From Nemertoderma westbladi (lineage: Eukaryota; Xenacoelomorpha; Nemertodermatida; Nemertodermatidae), in assembly GCA_032718475.1 (NCBI GenBank), contig JAUCBJ010003681.1:1-64000 (forward strand): 64,000 bases of DNA, written 5' to 3'. This document shows, piece by piece, positions 1 through 10,855 of the stretch. Position 1 is the stretch's first letter. Every line of letters starts with the position of its first letter. A model generated the notes under the pieces. The model saw only the letters and a program-made list of their open reading frames with translations. It had not been told where the DNA came from and made no database searches. The position numbers and the translations under genes are program-made.

Positions 1-2356
1 TCGAACTGTCGGTGTAACCTTCCTCCAGACGTTCCTCGATCTGAGCCAACTTGTTAACAACTGGTCGCAGGATGTCGGCGAACTGTTGTGTACTAATTGC
101 GTCCATTGGTTGTAACGCCTTCTGTGTTGGTGTATTCTGTGGAGGATTGTCTGCAAAGGAGTTGTCTGAACGCTCGCGTTTATATTCATCGGCCGCCCCT
201 GTTCTAAATACCTCGCGTTTCGGGTAATCCGATTCGCTCGAAGTACTACTATCATCTGGATATGGTGGTCGACGTGCTCGCGTTCGTTGCGTCGTACGAA
301 TTCTAACGGTTCGTTTCGGAACATCGTCCACTGATCTCCGTTGTTCGGTAGGCTCACAAGTCTTCCTCGAAGTCGTAGATTGCGATGTACACTGGTTGAA
401 CGGTCGCGTATCCACTAGTCTCCGTTGTTCGGTAGGCTCACAAGTCTTCCTCGAAGTCGTAGATTGCGATGTACACTGGTTGAACGGTCGCGTATCCACT
501 AGTCTCCGTTGTTCGGTAGGCTCACAAGTCTTCCTCGAAGTCGTAGATTGCGATGTAAACTGAACCGGTGGTCGAGTGACAGCGTTTGAATCCAAAGGCC
601 TTGTTGGCCTAAACGTCATTGGGTAAGCGTAGTGTGTAACAGGTTTAGGTGTCGACGGTGGACTCACCTGTTTAGTCGTCAGTAGTGCAGGTTCGACTAA
701 TAAACTACTACGATCTGTAATCGGTGGGTTACTTACCTTGACTTTTGGAATAGGCGACGACGTTGCTCTTGGCGGTGTAAACTCGTCCGGAATAACAAAC
801 CTGTGTTCCGTCGCACCATGGATAGGAGAAATGTTACTACTACCCGCAATCGAAACAGGTTCCTTAGTCGTAACCGGTGCAAACATATGAGTTACCTGTG
901 GGAATCGTTGACACAAGTCCTTTACTAATTGTCGTTCCCGTCCGGGTGCTCCTACGCTTCCTTCCTTCTTCCGTTCCTGAATTTGGCGATGTCTTACCTC
1001 TATCTGGTCCAAGTCATGTCCGTCTCGAGATCTCATCGATCGATCGCGGGCTTGTAGATCCAGATCTTCCTTGGCGTTGGCTAATTCTCTCGCCTTCTTC
1101 CCGAGTTCGAAATGAAGTTTAACTTCCTTCTCACGTTGTTCCGTCTGTCGTTGTTGCGCCTCGAGCTCCGCTTGTCGTATAGCTGATTGAGCCTTTATTT
1201 GCCGTTTTTTCATCTCGGCTCTCGCTTCTGAAACTAATCTTTGTCGTTCTAGCTCGGCCGCTGCTGCTGCTGCCGCTGCTTGTCGCTTTGACTCAGCCGC
1301 TGCCGCTTGTCGCTCTGACTCAGCCGCTGCCGCTGCCGCTGCTGCCGTTTGTTGTGCAATGTGCAACTCTAACCTTTCCATCTCAGCCGCTTCTAGTTCA
1401 GCTTGTTCCTGCAGATGGGAGATTCTTGCTATATCCGCAACGCGTAGTTTTTCTTCTTGTACAGCTGCTTGTGCCGTCAACAGTTGTGCTTGTTCCTCCG
1501 CTTCCCGTTGTTGTCTATCCACTTGTTGTTGCTGTCTGGAAATTTCTGACGTCACTATACTTATCTCGCCAATTTCGCTGCGAATACTCACTAACGATTG
1601 GTCCAGTATTCCCGGTGCCGATTCGATTCGTACGGGTGAAGTTTCCCTCGTATATTCCGGCACGGTTTCCCAATCTCCGACATCCTCGCCGCACATACGT
1701 AAGTGGTCCGTCAGATGTTTCAATTGTCCATCCAGTCGGTACAGTTCCTGTTCTTCCTCGGGCTGTAATAATTCGTCCGAAACTGACTCACCTAACAACT
1801 GGTCCGCTTGTTCCTGTTGTATCTGTCTAATCGTCGACTTAAACTGAATCAGTTTCTCTCTAGCGATCATTAGTTTCTCGAGGATTCTAAGTTGAGTATC
1901 CATGTCCTGTCTCTGTCTAGCTAGATCTTGTAGGCCAACTAGATTATCTACGGACTTATATACTTTACTCTGTACTCTAACCTGGAGGGTGTAGAACTCG
2001 AATCGAGACATCGGAGCGGTCAACCCGTCTAATATGCGTTGGCCTTCTCCAATACTCCTGGTAATATGCGCCATATAACCTCCGACGCTCCTAACAACAC
2101 TTTCTGTGCTTCCTGCTGAACTTACCATTTCCGTTTCCCTATATCTAGGTTGCGGAACAGTTAGAAAGTCCTCGGTCCTGCCGTCGCCTCGTACTACGGC
2201 ATCCGGTACTCCCGTTGGATGTACTGGTGACGCACACGGTGTAGGTTCGGTAGGCTCGCGAGTCTTCCCCTGTTGTTCTTCCGCTGCTGACTTATCTCCG
2301 TCGCATGAGTCATAGTCGGTTTGTGTATTCTTCGTATAGTCTTGTTTGTCACTCAT
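1..2356 (-). CDS. Gag-like coiled-coil polyprotein, N-terminal part (partial at window edge)
   Basis: Reading the minus strand from the ATG at 2356-2354 gives about 785 codons with no stop up to the left edge, so the protein is cut by the window. Order of features: a polar N-terminus; a helical region (residues ~90-260) rich in Gln, Arg and Glu; a long predicted coiled coil (~residues 270-450) with an Ala/Glu/Arg/Gln stretch near residues 332-367; a Pro/Thr/Ser-rich region; three 28-residue repeats (~residues 597-674); then an acidic/basic segment. No zinc knuckle, protease or RT is visible in this part. The plan resembles the gag leader of BEL/Pao LTR retrotransposons of marine invertebrates, and BEL/Pao pol pieces occur at 25-27 kb. 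That assignment is an inference; a host coiled-coil gene is possible. Plus-strand ORFs over the same stretch are antisense shadows. Confidence 0.55.
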   Translation of the reverse strand, partial: MSDKQDYTKNTQTDYDSCDGDKSAAEEQQGKTREPTEPTPCASPVHPTGVPDAVVRGDGRTEDFLTVPQPRYRETEMVSSAGSTESVVRSVGGYMAHITRSIGEGQRILDGLTAPMSRFEFYTLQVRVQSKVYKSVDNLVGLQDLARQRQDMDTQLRILEKLMIAREKLIQFKSTIRQIQQEQADQLLGESVSDELLQPEEEQELYRLDGQLKHLTDHLRMCGEDVGDWETVPEYTRETSPVRIESAPGILDQSLVSIRSEIGEISIVTSEISRQQQQVDRQQREAEEQAQLLTAQAAVQEEKLRVADIARISHLQEQAELEAAEMERLELHIAQQTAAAAAAAAESERQAAAAESKRQAAAAAAAAELERQRLVSEARAEMKKRQIKAQSAIRQAELEAQQRQTEQREKEVKLHFELGKKARELANAKEDLDLQARDRSMRSRDGHDLDQIEVRHRQIQERKKEGSVGAPGRERQLVKDLCQRFPQVTHMFAPVTTKEPVSIAGSSNISPIHGATEHRFVIPDEFTPPRATSSPIPKVKVSNPPITDRSSLLVEPALLTTKQVSPPSTPKPVTHYAYPMTFRPTRPLDSNAVTRPPVQFTSQSTTSRKTCEPTEQRRLVDTRPFNQCTSQSTTSRKTCEPTEQRRLVDTRPFNQCTSQSTTSRKTCEPTEQRRSVDDVPKRTVRIRTTQRTRARRPPYPDDSSTSSESDYPKREVFRTGAADEYKRERSDNSFADNPPQNTPTQKALQPMDAISTQQFADILRPVVNKLAQIEERLEEGYTDSS
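335..560 (-). repeat. Three 84 bp in-frame tandem repeats inside the gag-like ORF
   Basis: The motif TCTCCGTTGTTCGGTAGGCT (plus strand) starts at 335, 419 and 503, exactly 84 bp apart. 84 bp is 28 codons, so the frame is kept. Copies one and two are nearly identical, while the last one diverges at its end. On the coding strand each unit encodes a Thr/Ser/Arg-rich block containing SRKTCEPTEQRR. The near identity points to a recent duplication. Confidence 0.9.
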
Positions 2357-2441
2357 TTCGGTAGTTGTAAGTCAAGTAAAGTGAGTGTCAAAGTATCAAA
2401 CTTACCGTATTTATATCTAAACGGTACTAATTACAGTCTTA

Positions 2442-2575
2442 TAAAATTAGCCTACCGGCCGATTTTATAGCAGATGGATAAAATTAGCCTAAACGGCCAA
2501 TTTTACAGCAAATAAATGTCACGGAATAAGTATATAATAAAATTAGCCTAGCGGCCAATTTTATAACAAATAAAT
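2442..2575. repeat. Three spaced hairpin repeats upstream of the gag-like ATG
   Basis: The segment AAAATTAGCCTA followed by a GGCC-AATTTTA arm occurs three times, at about 2442, 2479 and 2539. Arms AAAATTAGCC and GGCCAATTTT are inverted repeats with one mismatch and a 3-4 nt loop, so each copy can fold into a short stem. They lie 86 to 219 bp upstream of the minus-strand ATG at 2356, in what would be its leader or LTR. The role is unknown. Confidence 0.7.
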
Positions 2576-4879
2576 CAGATAACGATATGCGTTATCAAAA
2601 GGTAAATTAAATACAATAATACGGACTAATTCAGCAATGAACAAAGAAATCATACGGAATGCATAAATACTTGAGACAGTGGAACCCACAATAATTTTAA
2701 CTAATACGGTAATGCCTAACTTATTTATGCAACTTTTCGAACTCACCCACTCCAATTCTTCTCCAGAAAAACAGATTCCCAGATACAAACCGGACGTGAA
2801 CCTTTCCGTTTTCAGCGTTGCGGACGAAACGCGATTTTCCCAACCAAAGTTGTTGAGTTATCTATCTCCCAAACTTGCTAAACACGGTCTTGCTCCCGTT
2901 ACAGTCTAGAAATGAGTTCTGAATCCTGAAAAACAAAAGAGTTAGGTTTTACTTTACGAAAATTTTTTGTACCGGTACAATATGGTATTTAAACCCTTTT
3001 AAACACCGGTATTCAATTCCAAAATATTTTACACGCGGTTCAAATCAAATTTTATTTCAAAATATTAGCACTTAGCTAATCAAATACAAATTTTTACCTC
3101 AAAATACAAAATTTTCAAATAACTTTAGTCCTACCGAACCGTAGTTCAGTAAAACACATTCCTACTATTGGAAGAGACGGTAACAATACCTGCAATATCC
3201 TACTGTAAAGTTTGTAAATCAAATCATAAATCCGACCTTCTCACCAAAACAGTAAACTCTAAGTAAACGAATATATTGCAGTATCGATCTCTTATAACCG
3301 GTGAGGCAGAAAACAGTCTACGAGCAGACAAACTTCGATAAAACAAATCCCGCGCAGCGAATCCTAAAATCAGGCTGACTCACTGACGGACTAAGAGGCT
3401 CGTATACTTTGCCGCGGTGTGATTTATATGGTTGGGCGAAGAGACGCTAGCTAGGTACACAGGCAGATATTTGGAGATGTCTAACTAGCGGGCAAAGCAC
3501 AGTACGGACAAAGTTAATTTTATATATTTCGAGGTGTAAATAATTTCTAACGCGCGTGTGTTAATTCTGAACGGTCAAAACAGTTTTGCTCCTTCACATA
3601 TATAATTACTGGGTACGGTGTACATTTACGAATATTCTAATTTTGTAACTTGTAGGTCCAATACTCACGAATGATAAGGTTCCTTCCCCTCTTGCGTATT
3701 TCCAGGACTCAAATTCAGGCATAAGGTTAATACTACGCCCAGAATTCGGCAATTTTAGGTACCAGGTCCCTGATACTAAGAAGAGATGTGTTAGTTTACT
3801 ACTGTAGGCGTACGGGTACTAATAGCTATCCTGGCTCCTATCTAGAATTTTAGTCACCCAGGTAGTCCGGGTAACTTCCTATTAGGGCGTTGGCGGGGAC
3901 ACGGTAGATGTTAGTATATCCCTGATAGCCTCAATTTATTTGCGCCTAGTACGTAAACTGCCCTACCGCCTGAACGGCACAATCCCAATTCAGGTGAAAA
4001 CACAGCAACCCCCTAACCTACAAGTTCTAATGCACTGGACACTGTCGTACTGCAAATAGTCGCACACGCACCTGTACTTAGCAAGAGTTAAGCGTACAGT
4101 TTGCTGCACCCTAACCAATGTGTATGCCTTGTACCGGTGTGCCTACGTCCTATCTGCGTACTAGTATCTGCCTGCGCTCTCCCTCCCCCGTAGGAATGTG
4201 AAGGTCTACTGTGGGTTTTCCTGAATCAAGACAGTACAGTCCCTATGATGTAATTTTGGGCTTACAGCGTGTCACTACGTCTACCTTTTGATCTTTTGGT
4301 CTTATACTTAGGTAGCAAGGATCGAACGCTGTCTAACCTTTCAGGCGATGGGCGAATAACTCTAAAATGGTATTGCGGGTTGTCTCTCGTCTACATTCCC
4401 GTGATGTTCCCGTTCATTGATGCGGCCCGATCTCTAGCCGGCCATCCTGTCCCTGAGTTTGTTCACCGTAGTGAATTCATGATAGAACAGATAGAAAAGG
4501 GCTGAGATGTGACTAGTATTTCTGACTTTTATTACAAAAGATAAAATAACTATTATACAATAAACAATGTAATCTGAAATAAGACAGAAAGTTAAGGTAG
4601 ATCAGCAAGTGAGATTGAATGAAGTAGTAGTGTAAGTGAACTAATGAACGAAATCGCACCTTTATATAGCCAATTTGTGCCGCAATCAATCGAGAAAATT
4701 CTCGATTGTTCTATGGGTTCTAACAAGGTTTTAAAGATAGCTATTGGTCCAGCTAATATATAACTTGCACGACATTGGTTACAATCAAATAACTACAGTC
4801 TCATTGGTACAGATAAATGCAATTAATTTGTAGCGGTTAATTTAAATGAGTTGAAATTCTGCACAAAAAATAATTCGCA
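2576..4879. other. No recognisable gene
   Basis: The stretch upstream of the gag-like ORF is AT-rich up to about 3.6 kb and more mixed after that. Short ORFs here (for example 2679-2909 and 4269-4505, plus strand) have no recognisable domain. If the gag-like ORF belongs to an LTR retrotransposon, its upstream LTR should lie here, but the partner LTR is outside the window, so no boundary can be drawn. Confidence 0.5.
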
Positions 4880-4953
4880 CTTACCAGGATTCGAACTCGA
4901 TACCTACTACACATATAATTTCCAACGCTCTACCAACTGAGCTACTGAACCAC
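4880..4953 (-). pseudogene. tRNA-derived sequence (degenerate tRNA or SINE head)
   Basis: On the minus strand there is a perfect RNA polymerase III A box (TAGCTCAGTTGG, 4944-4933) inside a good D-arm (GCTC...GAGC). A B box with one mismatch (AGTTCGAATCC, 4897-4887) follows at tRNA-like spacing. The seven bases on either side do not form an acceptor stem and the anticodon arm does not pair. It is therefore better read as a tRNA pseudogene or the head of a tRNA-derived SINE than as a working tRNA. Confidence 0.5.
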
Positions 4954-5769
4954 TTGACCGATAGATATACAATAGATAGAACCAATACTAATGAGAACTC
5001 AAAGCAATCTTTACAAAGTTAATTCGAATAAAAATAAAATTTTGAAAATCCACGGCATTTAGGGAATATAATTCTATATCCTGACTGCTGAAACATTGCA
5101 AACTCATAACAATCAGTGTTCAGTTGTTGTTTTATACTGCTATTTACTGTCAGTTCTTCATAATATGGTTGATGAATAATTATATTTGGAATAACGATAA
5201 ATAACCCCGAAACCCAATATTCTTGATATACCGAAGGTAAGAGAGAAAGGTTACCAATAACGATTGTGACTTATGTTAAAGTGGTTTGAAGTGAATCTAA
5301 TGTTATTTGATAGACCCTACATGAGTCAGTCTGTGTTCCTTTTATATGTGACTAAAATCAGTGAAGATTGGCAGATTAGTGTGCAGTATTGTGCAGCATT
5401 GTGTATGAGTGAGTCTGTTAAAGAAGCAATTCCTAAAGAATGCGCCATATATGTGAATTATAATTAAGCCATATCGTTGTGAGTAGTTTAAGTCATAACT
5501 CTGTTTATATAGATAAAGCGCCACGTCCTAAAGGAACTGTTAATATTCCCGAAGGTGAATAATATTGTCAGAGATTATATAATACTGTCAGTCGAATAAT
5601 ACATTAGGCTTACATAGCAATAAAATTAAACCGTCGAACCCAATCTCCCGGGAATATCCAGCGGGTGAATGGTCGCGCACGGATTGGTTTCGACTAGTGT
5701 AGTGAATCAAATACTTGTCATAGACTAAAAACTGATTTAATATCTAGAAGACATCTTAATTTGGTGGGT
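4954..5769. other. No recognisable gene
   Basis: AT-rich sequence with only short ORFs (5273-5467 plus, 5342-5524 minus) that lack any recognisable domain. Near 5766 the phrase GGTTAAACAGCCAAAGGTC resembles GGTTAAACTGCTAAAGGTC near 19435, a hint that the two places share a dispersed repeat. Confidence 0.4.
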
Positions 5770-6292
5770 TAAACAGCCAAAGGTCGGAAAGCTTCGAACA
5801 CTGAGACTTGGCAGAGGTCTACTGTACTACATCATTGGCTGCGTCTTTGGGAAGGACGGTGACCAGTCTGCAGTTGTCCAGTCCGCCACTAGGGGACGAA
5901 TTGTCTCAAAGTGAAATCCTTCTCCCATTTAAATTCTTTAGAGTTGATTCTTGGCAGCGATCTAAAAGTACTGTACAGTACCTACTAAACTAAATAAACT
6001 ATAGGTTGTGTTTACGAGGATGTTCTACAGTTTAACCTTTTTCCATATTTTTACTATTTTGTAATCCTTTGGAAATGATACTTGGTAGGCATTTACTATA
6101 TACAACAAGCCTTATGTTGTACATAGTAAAGTTTGTAGTAAAATGGCTTCAGTAATTTTGTTTGAGAGAACACTCAATCATGTGACGTTTTGTTAAGTTA
6201 AGTTAATTAATTAATTACAGAATTAATGTTTGGAATGGTGAATAGGCTTGTGAACTAGAAAGCCGTGGCCCGAAGGGCCACTGGCTTTCTAG
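5770..6292 (+). mobile_element. Rolling-circle-like element, type A, 5'-truncated
   Basis: This is the 3' part of a type A element. One core monomer (CCGCCACTAGGGGACG near 5887) is followed by the unique 3' tail shared with the other type A copies: TTTGAGAGAACACTCAATCA, then AATTAATTAATTA, then the hairpin at 6254-6293 closing on CTAG at 6289-6292. No 5' end with (GTCT)n is present. It abuts the next element without spacer. Confidence 0.65.
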
Positions 6293-6293
6293 T
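6254..6293 (+). repeat. 3'-terminal hairpin of the truncated type A element
   Basis: Arms run from ACTAGAAAGCC to GGCTTTCTAGT around a GTGGCCC-GAA-GGGCCAC core: a stem of about 18 bp with a GAA loop, one bulged G and one mismatch. CTAG closes the stem, matching the CTRR 3' end of Helitrons. The next base begins TCTATC of the following element. Confidence 0.85.
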
Positions 6294-6325
6294 CTATCTA
6301 TATCTATATATATATAAATATCATG

Positions 6326-6365
<40 letters not shown>

Positions 6366-6878
6366 CAAGCTATACGTTTCTACACACAAGCACCAATCGG
6401 AGCTCTCGATACATCGAACGAAAGCTCTCGTCACGAGCACGTGCACTGTCGCTATCTCGAGTCTTATTTTACGCGTTTGTTTGCGTGAATGCAGATTTCG
6501 TGAATTTGGTACCGGTAGCGCAGTAGGCCTAGCAGTTCATTCTGTCACTCTACACGTTGGGTCTCGACTATTATGCTACTTTTTCATGCGCATCTAAGTG
6601 ATGCAGACTGCCCCGAGCACATGGACGTGAAACGTCGTTATATCGAGGCTAATTTTATGCATCATTTATGCGTGAATGCGTATTTGTGGACAAATCGGGC
6701 TATTATTCCATAGGCCTAACCATTTTTCGGCCAAATTACAGGTCAACCAGCAGGAAACTCTATAACAGTGGTTGTACCATCAGACTCAATCTGTTCTAAA
6801 TGATACTTTGCAGATATGTTCCCGACCATAGACTGTGTGATTGGGAGGACACTGATCAATCTGCAGTTCTCCAGTCTG

Positions 6879-6892
6879 CCGCTAGGGGGCGA
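6879..6892 (+). promoter_or_regulatory. CTCF-like core motif in a core monomer
   Basis: CCGCTAGGGGGCGA matches the CTCF core consensus CCASYAGRKGGCRS at all but positions 3 and 14. The same site recurs in most monomers in the same orientation. Binding is not shown by sequence alone. Confidence 0.35.
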
Positions 6893-7171
6893 AATGTCAG
6901 AAACTGAAAACCTTCTCCAATTTCGTTATTATTAACGCCTTTTAGCTGATACGTGGCAGAGGTCTACTACACCATAGGCTGTGTGTTTTCGGAGGATGCT
7001 GACCAATCTGCAATTCCCCAGTCTGCCGCTAGGGGAAGAAATATCTGAAAGTGAAAACCTTACCCATTTCGTTGTTTATAATGCTTTTTTGCTGATACTT
7101 GGCAGAGGTCTGCTACACCATAGACTTCGTGTTTGTGGAGAACTCTGAGCAATCTGCAATTCCTCTGTCTG

Positions 7172-7185
7172 CCGCTAGGGGGCGC
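7172..7185 (+). promoter_or_regulatory. CTCF-like core motif in a core monomer
   Basis: CCGCTAGGGGGCGC matches the CTCF core consensus at 13 of 14 positions (G for A at position 3). Confidence 0.4.
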
Positions 7186-7756
7186 AATGTCTGAAAGTGA
7201 AAACCTTCACCCATTTCGTTGTTTATAATGCTTTTTTGCTGATACTTGGCAGAGGTCTACCACACAGAGACTGCGTGTTTCGGGAGGAGCGAGAACCAGT
7301 CTGCATTTCTCCAGTCTGCCGCTAGGGGGCCAAATGTCTGAAAGTGAAAACCTTCACCCATTTCGTTGTTTATAATGCTTTTTTGCTGATACTTGGCAGA
7401 GGTCTACTACACAAAGACTGCGTGTTTGGGGTGGAGCTAGAACCAGTCTGCATTTCTCCAGTCTACCGCTAGGGGGCCCAATGTCTGAAAGTGAAAACCT
7501 TATCCCATTTCGTTATTAATATGCTTTTAGGCTGACACTTGGCAGATGTGTATTACACCATAGGGTGTGTCTGGGGAGGACGCCGAACAAACTGCAGTTC
7601 TCCATTCGGCCGCTAGGGGGCGAAATGTCTGAAAGTGAATACCCTCTCCCATTTCGATGTTTATAATGCTTTTAGGCTGATGCTTGGCAGAGGTCTACTA
7701 CACCATAGGCTGCGTCTTTGTGGAGAACTCTGACCAATCTGCAATTCCTCCGTCTG

Positions 7757-7770
7757 CCACTAGGGGGCGC
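7757..7770 (+). promoter_or_regulatory. Full match to the CTCF core consensus
   Basis: CCACTAGGGGGCGC fits CCASYAGRKGGCRS at every position. It sits in the seventh core monomer of type A copy 1, in phase with the sites at 6879 to 7904. CTCF is conserved in bilaterians; occupancy here is an inference. Confidence 0.45.
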
Positions 7771-8593
7771 AATGTCTGAAAGTCAAAACCTTCACCCATT
7801 TCGTTATTAATAATGCTTTTATGCTGATACTTTGCAGAGGTCTACTATACCATAGGCTGTGTTTTTGTGGAGAACTCTGACCAATCTGCAATTCCTCAGT
7901 CTGCCGCTAGAGGGTGAAATGTCTGAAATGAAAACCTTCTCCCATTTCGTTGTTTCTAATGCTTTTTTTTATACTTGGGAAAGGTATACTACACCATCGG
8001 CTGTATGTTTGGGGCGGATGCTAACCAGTCTGCAGTTCTCCAGTATACTGCTAGAGGGTGCGAAATGTCTGAAAAGTGAAAACATTCTCACATTTATTTA
8101 TTAAAAATGCTTTTAGGTTGATACTTGGCAGAGGTCTACTGTACTACATCATAAGCTGCGTCTTTGGGAAGGACGTTGACCAGTCTGCAGTTCTCCAGTC
8201 CGCCACTAGGGACGAATTGTCTGAAAGTGAAATCCTTCTCCCATTTAAATTCTTTAGAGTTTATTCTTGGCAGCGATCTAAAAGTACTGTACAGTACCTA
8301 CTAAACTAAATAAACTATAGGTTGTGTTTACGAGGATGATAACCACCTGCAGTTCTACAGTTTAACCTTTTTCCATATTTTTACTATTTATAATCCTTTG
8401 GAAATGATACTTGGCAGGTATTTATCTACTTTATACAACCTACTGTTAGCCTTATGTTGTACGTAGTATATAGATATTTGAAAAGTAAATCAGCTTCAGT
8501 CCTTTTGTTTGAGAGAACACTCAATCATGTGACATTTTGTTAAGTTAAGTTAATTAATTAATCTAATGTTTGGAATGGTGAATAGGCTTGTGA

Positions 8594-8633
8594 ACTAGAA
8601 AGCCGTGGCCCGAAGGGCCACGGGCTTTCTAGT
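8594..8633 (+). repeat. 3'-terminal hairpin of type A copy 1
   Basis: Same hairpin as at 6254, but here the base opposite the variable C is G (GCCGTGG with CCACGGG), so the stem is fully paired apart from the bulged G. CTAG at 8629-8632 is followed directly by TCTAATATAT of the type B element. Confidence 0.85.
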
Positions 8634-10854
8634 CTAATATATATAAATATCGATTGTCTGTCAGTCAGTCAGTCTGTCTGTGTGTTTGTCATCGGCTATA
8701 CAATCGAACCCATCTCGATGAAATCTCGCTTGCTATAGCTCGTTAGAAAGGTCTCGCCCTAACTCGTTGCAACGTAATACTCAGAGCCATCTGAAGTTCG
8801 CCCGTCTGCCGCTAGAGGGCGATTTTCGTGATTTTCGGGCGAAATTTATCGAATTATTTCTGTTCTTCTATCGGTAATTAATGATTTAGAGGGCTAACAT
8901 TTATCCCACCTGGTATAAAATTAGCATGGGTAGATTCGCCGTGTCCCATTCTCACAAAGTTTTTATTTTATTCGAGTGTTTAATATAAATATGTATGATT
9001 ATTTATTGATTAAAAATCAAATAGTGTATAAATATGTCAATTCGCCAAGCACGATCGAATTGGCCTATTGTTATTGAATAGGAAGGATTTTTTTCTGTAT
9101 CATAGCAACGTTAAGGTAATTATTGAACTCGCAGCTAGCTGGCTGGGCACAGATAAGGAGCAAGCAGGCTGGAGTGTTGATTGGGGTGGGTTTGGGTTGT
9201 CTATTGCGAATTGCTCAAGAGTAATTCTGCTTTTTCAATCATTGGCTGCATGGAAGGAGAGGTTTATAACATTTTTGTTTTACTGTTATGAATATTAAAA
9301 GTAAAATAATTATTTATGTAGGCCTATACTTAATGTATTATTATTTTATCTAATATTATACATCTAATCTCGATGAAATCTCGCTTACTATAGCTCGTTA
9401 GATAGGTCTCGCCCTAACTCGTTGCATCGTAATACTCAGAGCCGTCTGAAGTTCCCCCGTCTGCCGCTAGGGGGCGAATTGTCCGATAGTGAAAACCTGA
9501 TCTCATTGGGTTGTTTTTAATGCTTTTGAGTTGAAACTTGGTAGCTATATACTGCAGCATAGGCTGTATATTTCCGGAGTCACTGAGTTGTCTACAGTTC
9601 CCCAGTCTACCGTTAGAGGGCTAAATGTCTGCGAGTTAACATCTTCTCCAACTTTGTTATTTACAATCCGTTTAGACTGAAACTTGGTAGGCATCTACTA
9701 CAACATAGGCTGTATTTTTACTGAGTCGCAGAATCGTCTACAATTCCCCACTCTACCGCTAGAGGGCTAAATGTCTGAAAGTTAACATCTTCTCCAACTT
9801 TGTTATTTATAATCCATTTAGACTGAACTTGGTAGGCATCTACTACAGCATAGGCTATATCTTTACTGAGTCGCGCAGAGTTGTCTACATTACCCGCGTC
9901 TGCCACTAGAGGGCGAAATGTATGAAAGTTAACATCTCCTCCAACTTTGTTATTTACAATTCTTTTAGACTGAAACTTGGTAGGCATCTACTATTGCATA
10001 GGCTATATCTTTGCGGAGTAGAAGAATCGTCTACATTTCCACAATCAGCCGCTAGAGGGCGAATTGTATGATAGTGAAAACCTCATCTCATTTGGTTCTT
10101 TTTAATCATTTTGAGCTGAAACTCGGCAGGTATCTACTACATCATAGGCTGTATCTTTACGGAGTTGCAGAGTCCTATACACTTCCCCAGTCTACCGCTA
10201 GAGGGTGAAATGTCTGAAAGTTAACATCTTCTCCAACTTTGTTATTTACTAACGGTTTAGACTGAAACGTGGTAGGCATCTACTACAACATAGGCTGTAC
10301 CTTTATGGAGTCGCAGAGTTGTATAAAGTCCCCCCATCTGACGCTAGAGGGCGAAATATCTGATAGTGAACACCTCATCCCATTTGGTTCTTTTTAATCC
10401 TATTGAGCTGGAACTTGGCAGGAATCTACTACAGCATATTCTGTATCTTTACGGAGTCCTAGAGTAGTCTACAGTTCTTCAGTCTACCGCTAGAGGGTGA
10501 AATGTTTGAATGTGAACATCTACACCAATTTTGTTATTTACAATCTGTTTAAGCTGAAACTTGAAAGGCAGGCATTTTACTTCACCATAAACCCCATCTT
10601 TACCAAACTGCAGCGCCGTCTGCATTTCACCAGTCCGCAGGTAGAGGGTGGATCTGAAAGTGATCATTTTCTGGAAATTTTGTTATTTACAATCTGCCTA
10701 AAGTTGAAACTTGACAGTTATCTCTTATGGGAGTGGTGTTTTATTTAATGATGGTGTCTGTTCCGTATGCAGTTCTCAAATCTCCCACACATATTCATAT
10801 ATCATCTGCACGTGCACTAGAAAGCTGTGGCCCGAAGGGCCACAGGCTTTCTAG
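8633..10854 (+). mobile_element. Helitron/Helentron-like non-autonomous element, type B copy 1
   Basis: The element begins TCTAATATATATAAATATCG, then a degenerate (GTCT/GTCA)n, a 5' unique block (CATCTCGATGAAATCTCGCT), a single core-like monomer with GCCGCTAGAGGGCG near 8810, a unique insert of about 600 bp, the core array, a 3' unique block (TTCACCAGTCCGCAGGTAGA) and the hairpin closing on CTAG at 10851-10854. Type B shares the overall plan, hairpin and core motif with type A but has its own 5' and 3' unique blocks and its own core subfamily. No ORF of substance is present. Confidence 0.65.
9440..10720 (+). repeat. 146-147 bp tandem core, type B copy 1 (about 9 monomers)
   Basis: Anchors corresponding to CCGCTAG fall at 9464, 9610, 9756, 9903, 10049, 10195, 10341 and 10487, a spacing of 146-147 bp. 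Monomers share GACTGAAACTTGGTAGGCAT, ATAGGCTGTATCTTTACGGA and AATGTCTGAAAGTTAACATC. They are clearly homologous to the type A core but form a separate subfamily. Confidence 0.9.
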
Positions 10855-10855
10855 T
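10816..10855 (+). repeat. 3'-terminal hairpin of type B copy 1
   Basis: Type B version of the hairpin: GCTGTGGCCC-GAA-GGGCCACAGGC. Compared with type A, the C/G pair is replaced by T/A, a compensatory change that keeps the stem. The next element starts at 10855 with TCTATATATATAAATATCAT. Confidence 0.85.

Larger units (their letters stand above)
6800..8320 (+). repeat. 146-147 bp tandem core, type A copy 1 (about 10 monomers)
   Basis: The anchor CCGCTAG (or a close variant) falls at 6879, 7026, 7172, 7319, 7466, 7610, 7757, 7904 and about 8048, a spacing of 144-147 bp. Monomers share GCTGATACTTGGCAGAGGTC, CTGCAGTTCTCCAGTCTGCC and AATGTCTGAAAGTGAAAACC. They diverge by roughly 5-20 percent by eye, with small indels. 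Confidence 0.9.
6293..8632 (+). mobile_element. Helitron/Helentron-like non-autonomous element, type A copy 1
   Basis: The element begins TCTATC, has a TA-rich stretch and (GTCT)n at about 6325-6360, then about 400 bp of unique sequence (CCAAGCTATACGTTTCTACA onwards), then an array of 146-147 bp core monomers (about 6800-8300), a short unique tail, and the 3' hairpin closing on CTAG at 8629-8632. It has no coding capacity; the small ORF at 6265-6597 crosses the hairpin and microsatellite and is noise. A TC start, CTAG end, 3' hairpin and absence of TIRs fit rolling-circle elements. The microsatellite plus tandem core is the plan described for pearl-type and Helentron-associated elements of molluscs. 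Family assignment is an inference from structure. Confidence 0.65.

Noticed and set aside
1288-1847. Two plus-strand ORFs of 162-180 codons
   Set aside because: Antisense to the long minus-strand gag-like frame; their Leu/Val/Pro- or Ser/Cys-rich composition reflects the coding strand's Gln/Ala/Glu codons.
4880-4953. Functional tRNA gene
   Set aside because: A and B boxes are good, but acceptor and anticodon stems do not pair.
6265-6597. Plus-strand ORFs over the hairpin and (GTCT)n (also 6323-6526, 10827-11030, 10873-11217)
   Set aside because: They translate a hairpin and microsatellite, and are frame-inconsistent between copies of the same element.
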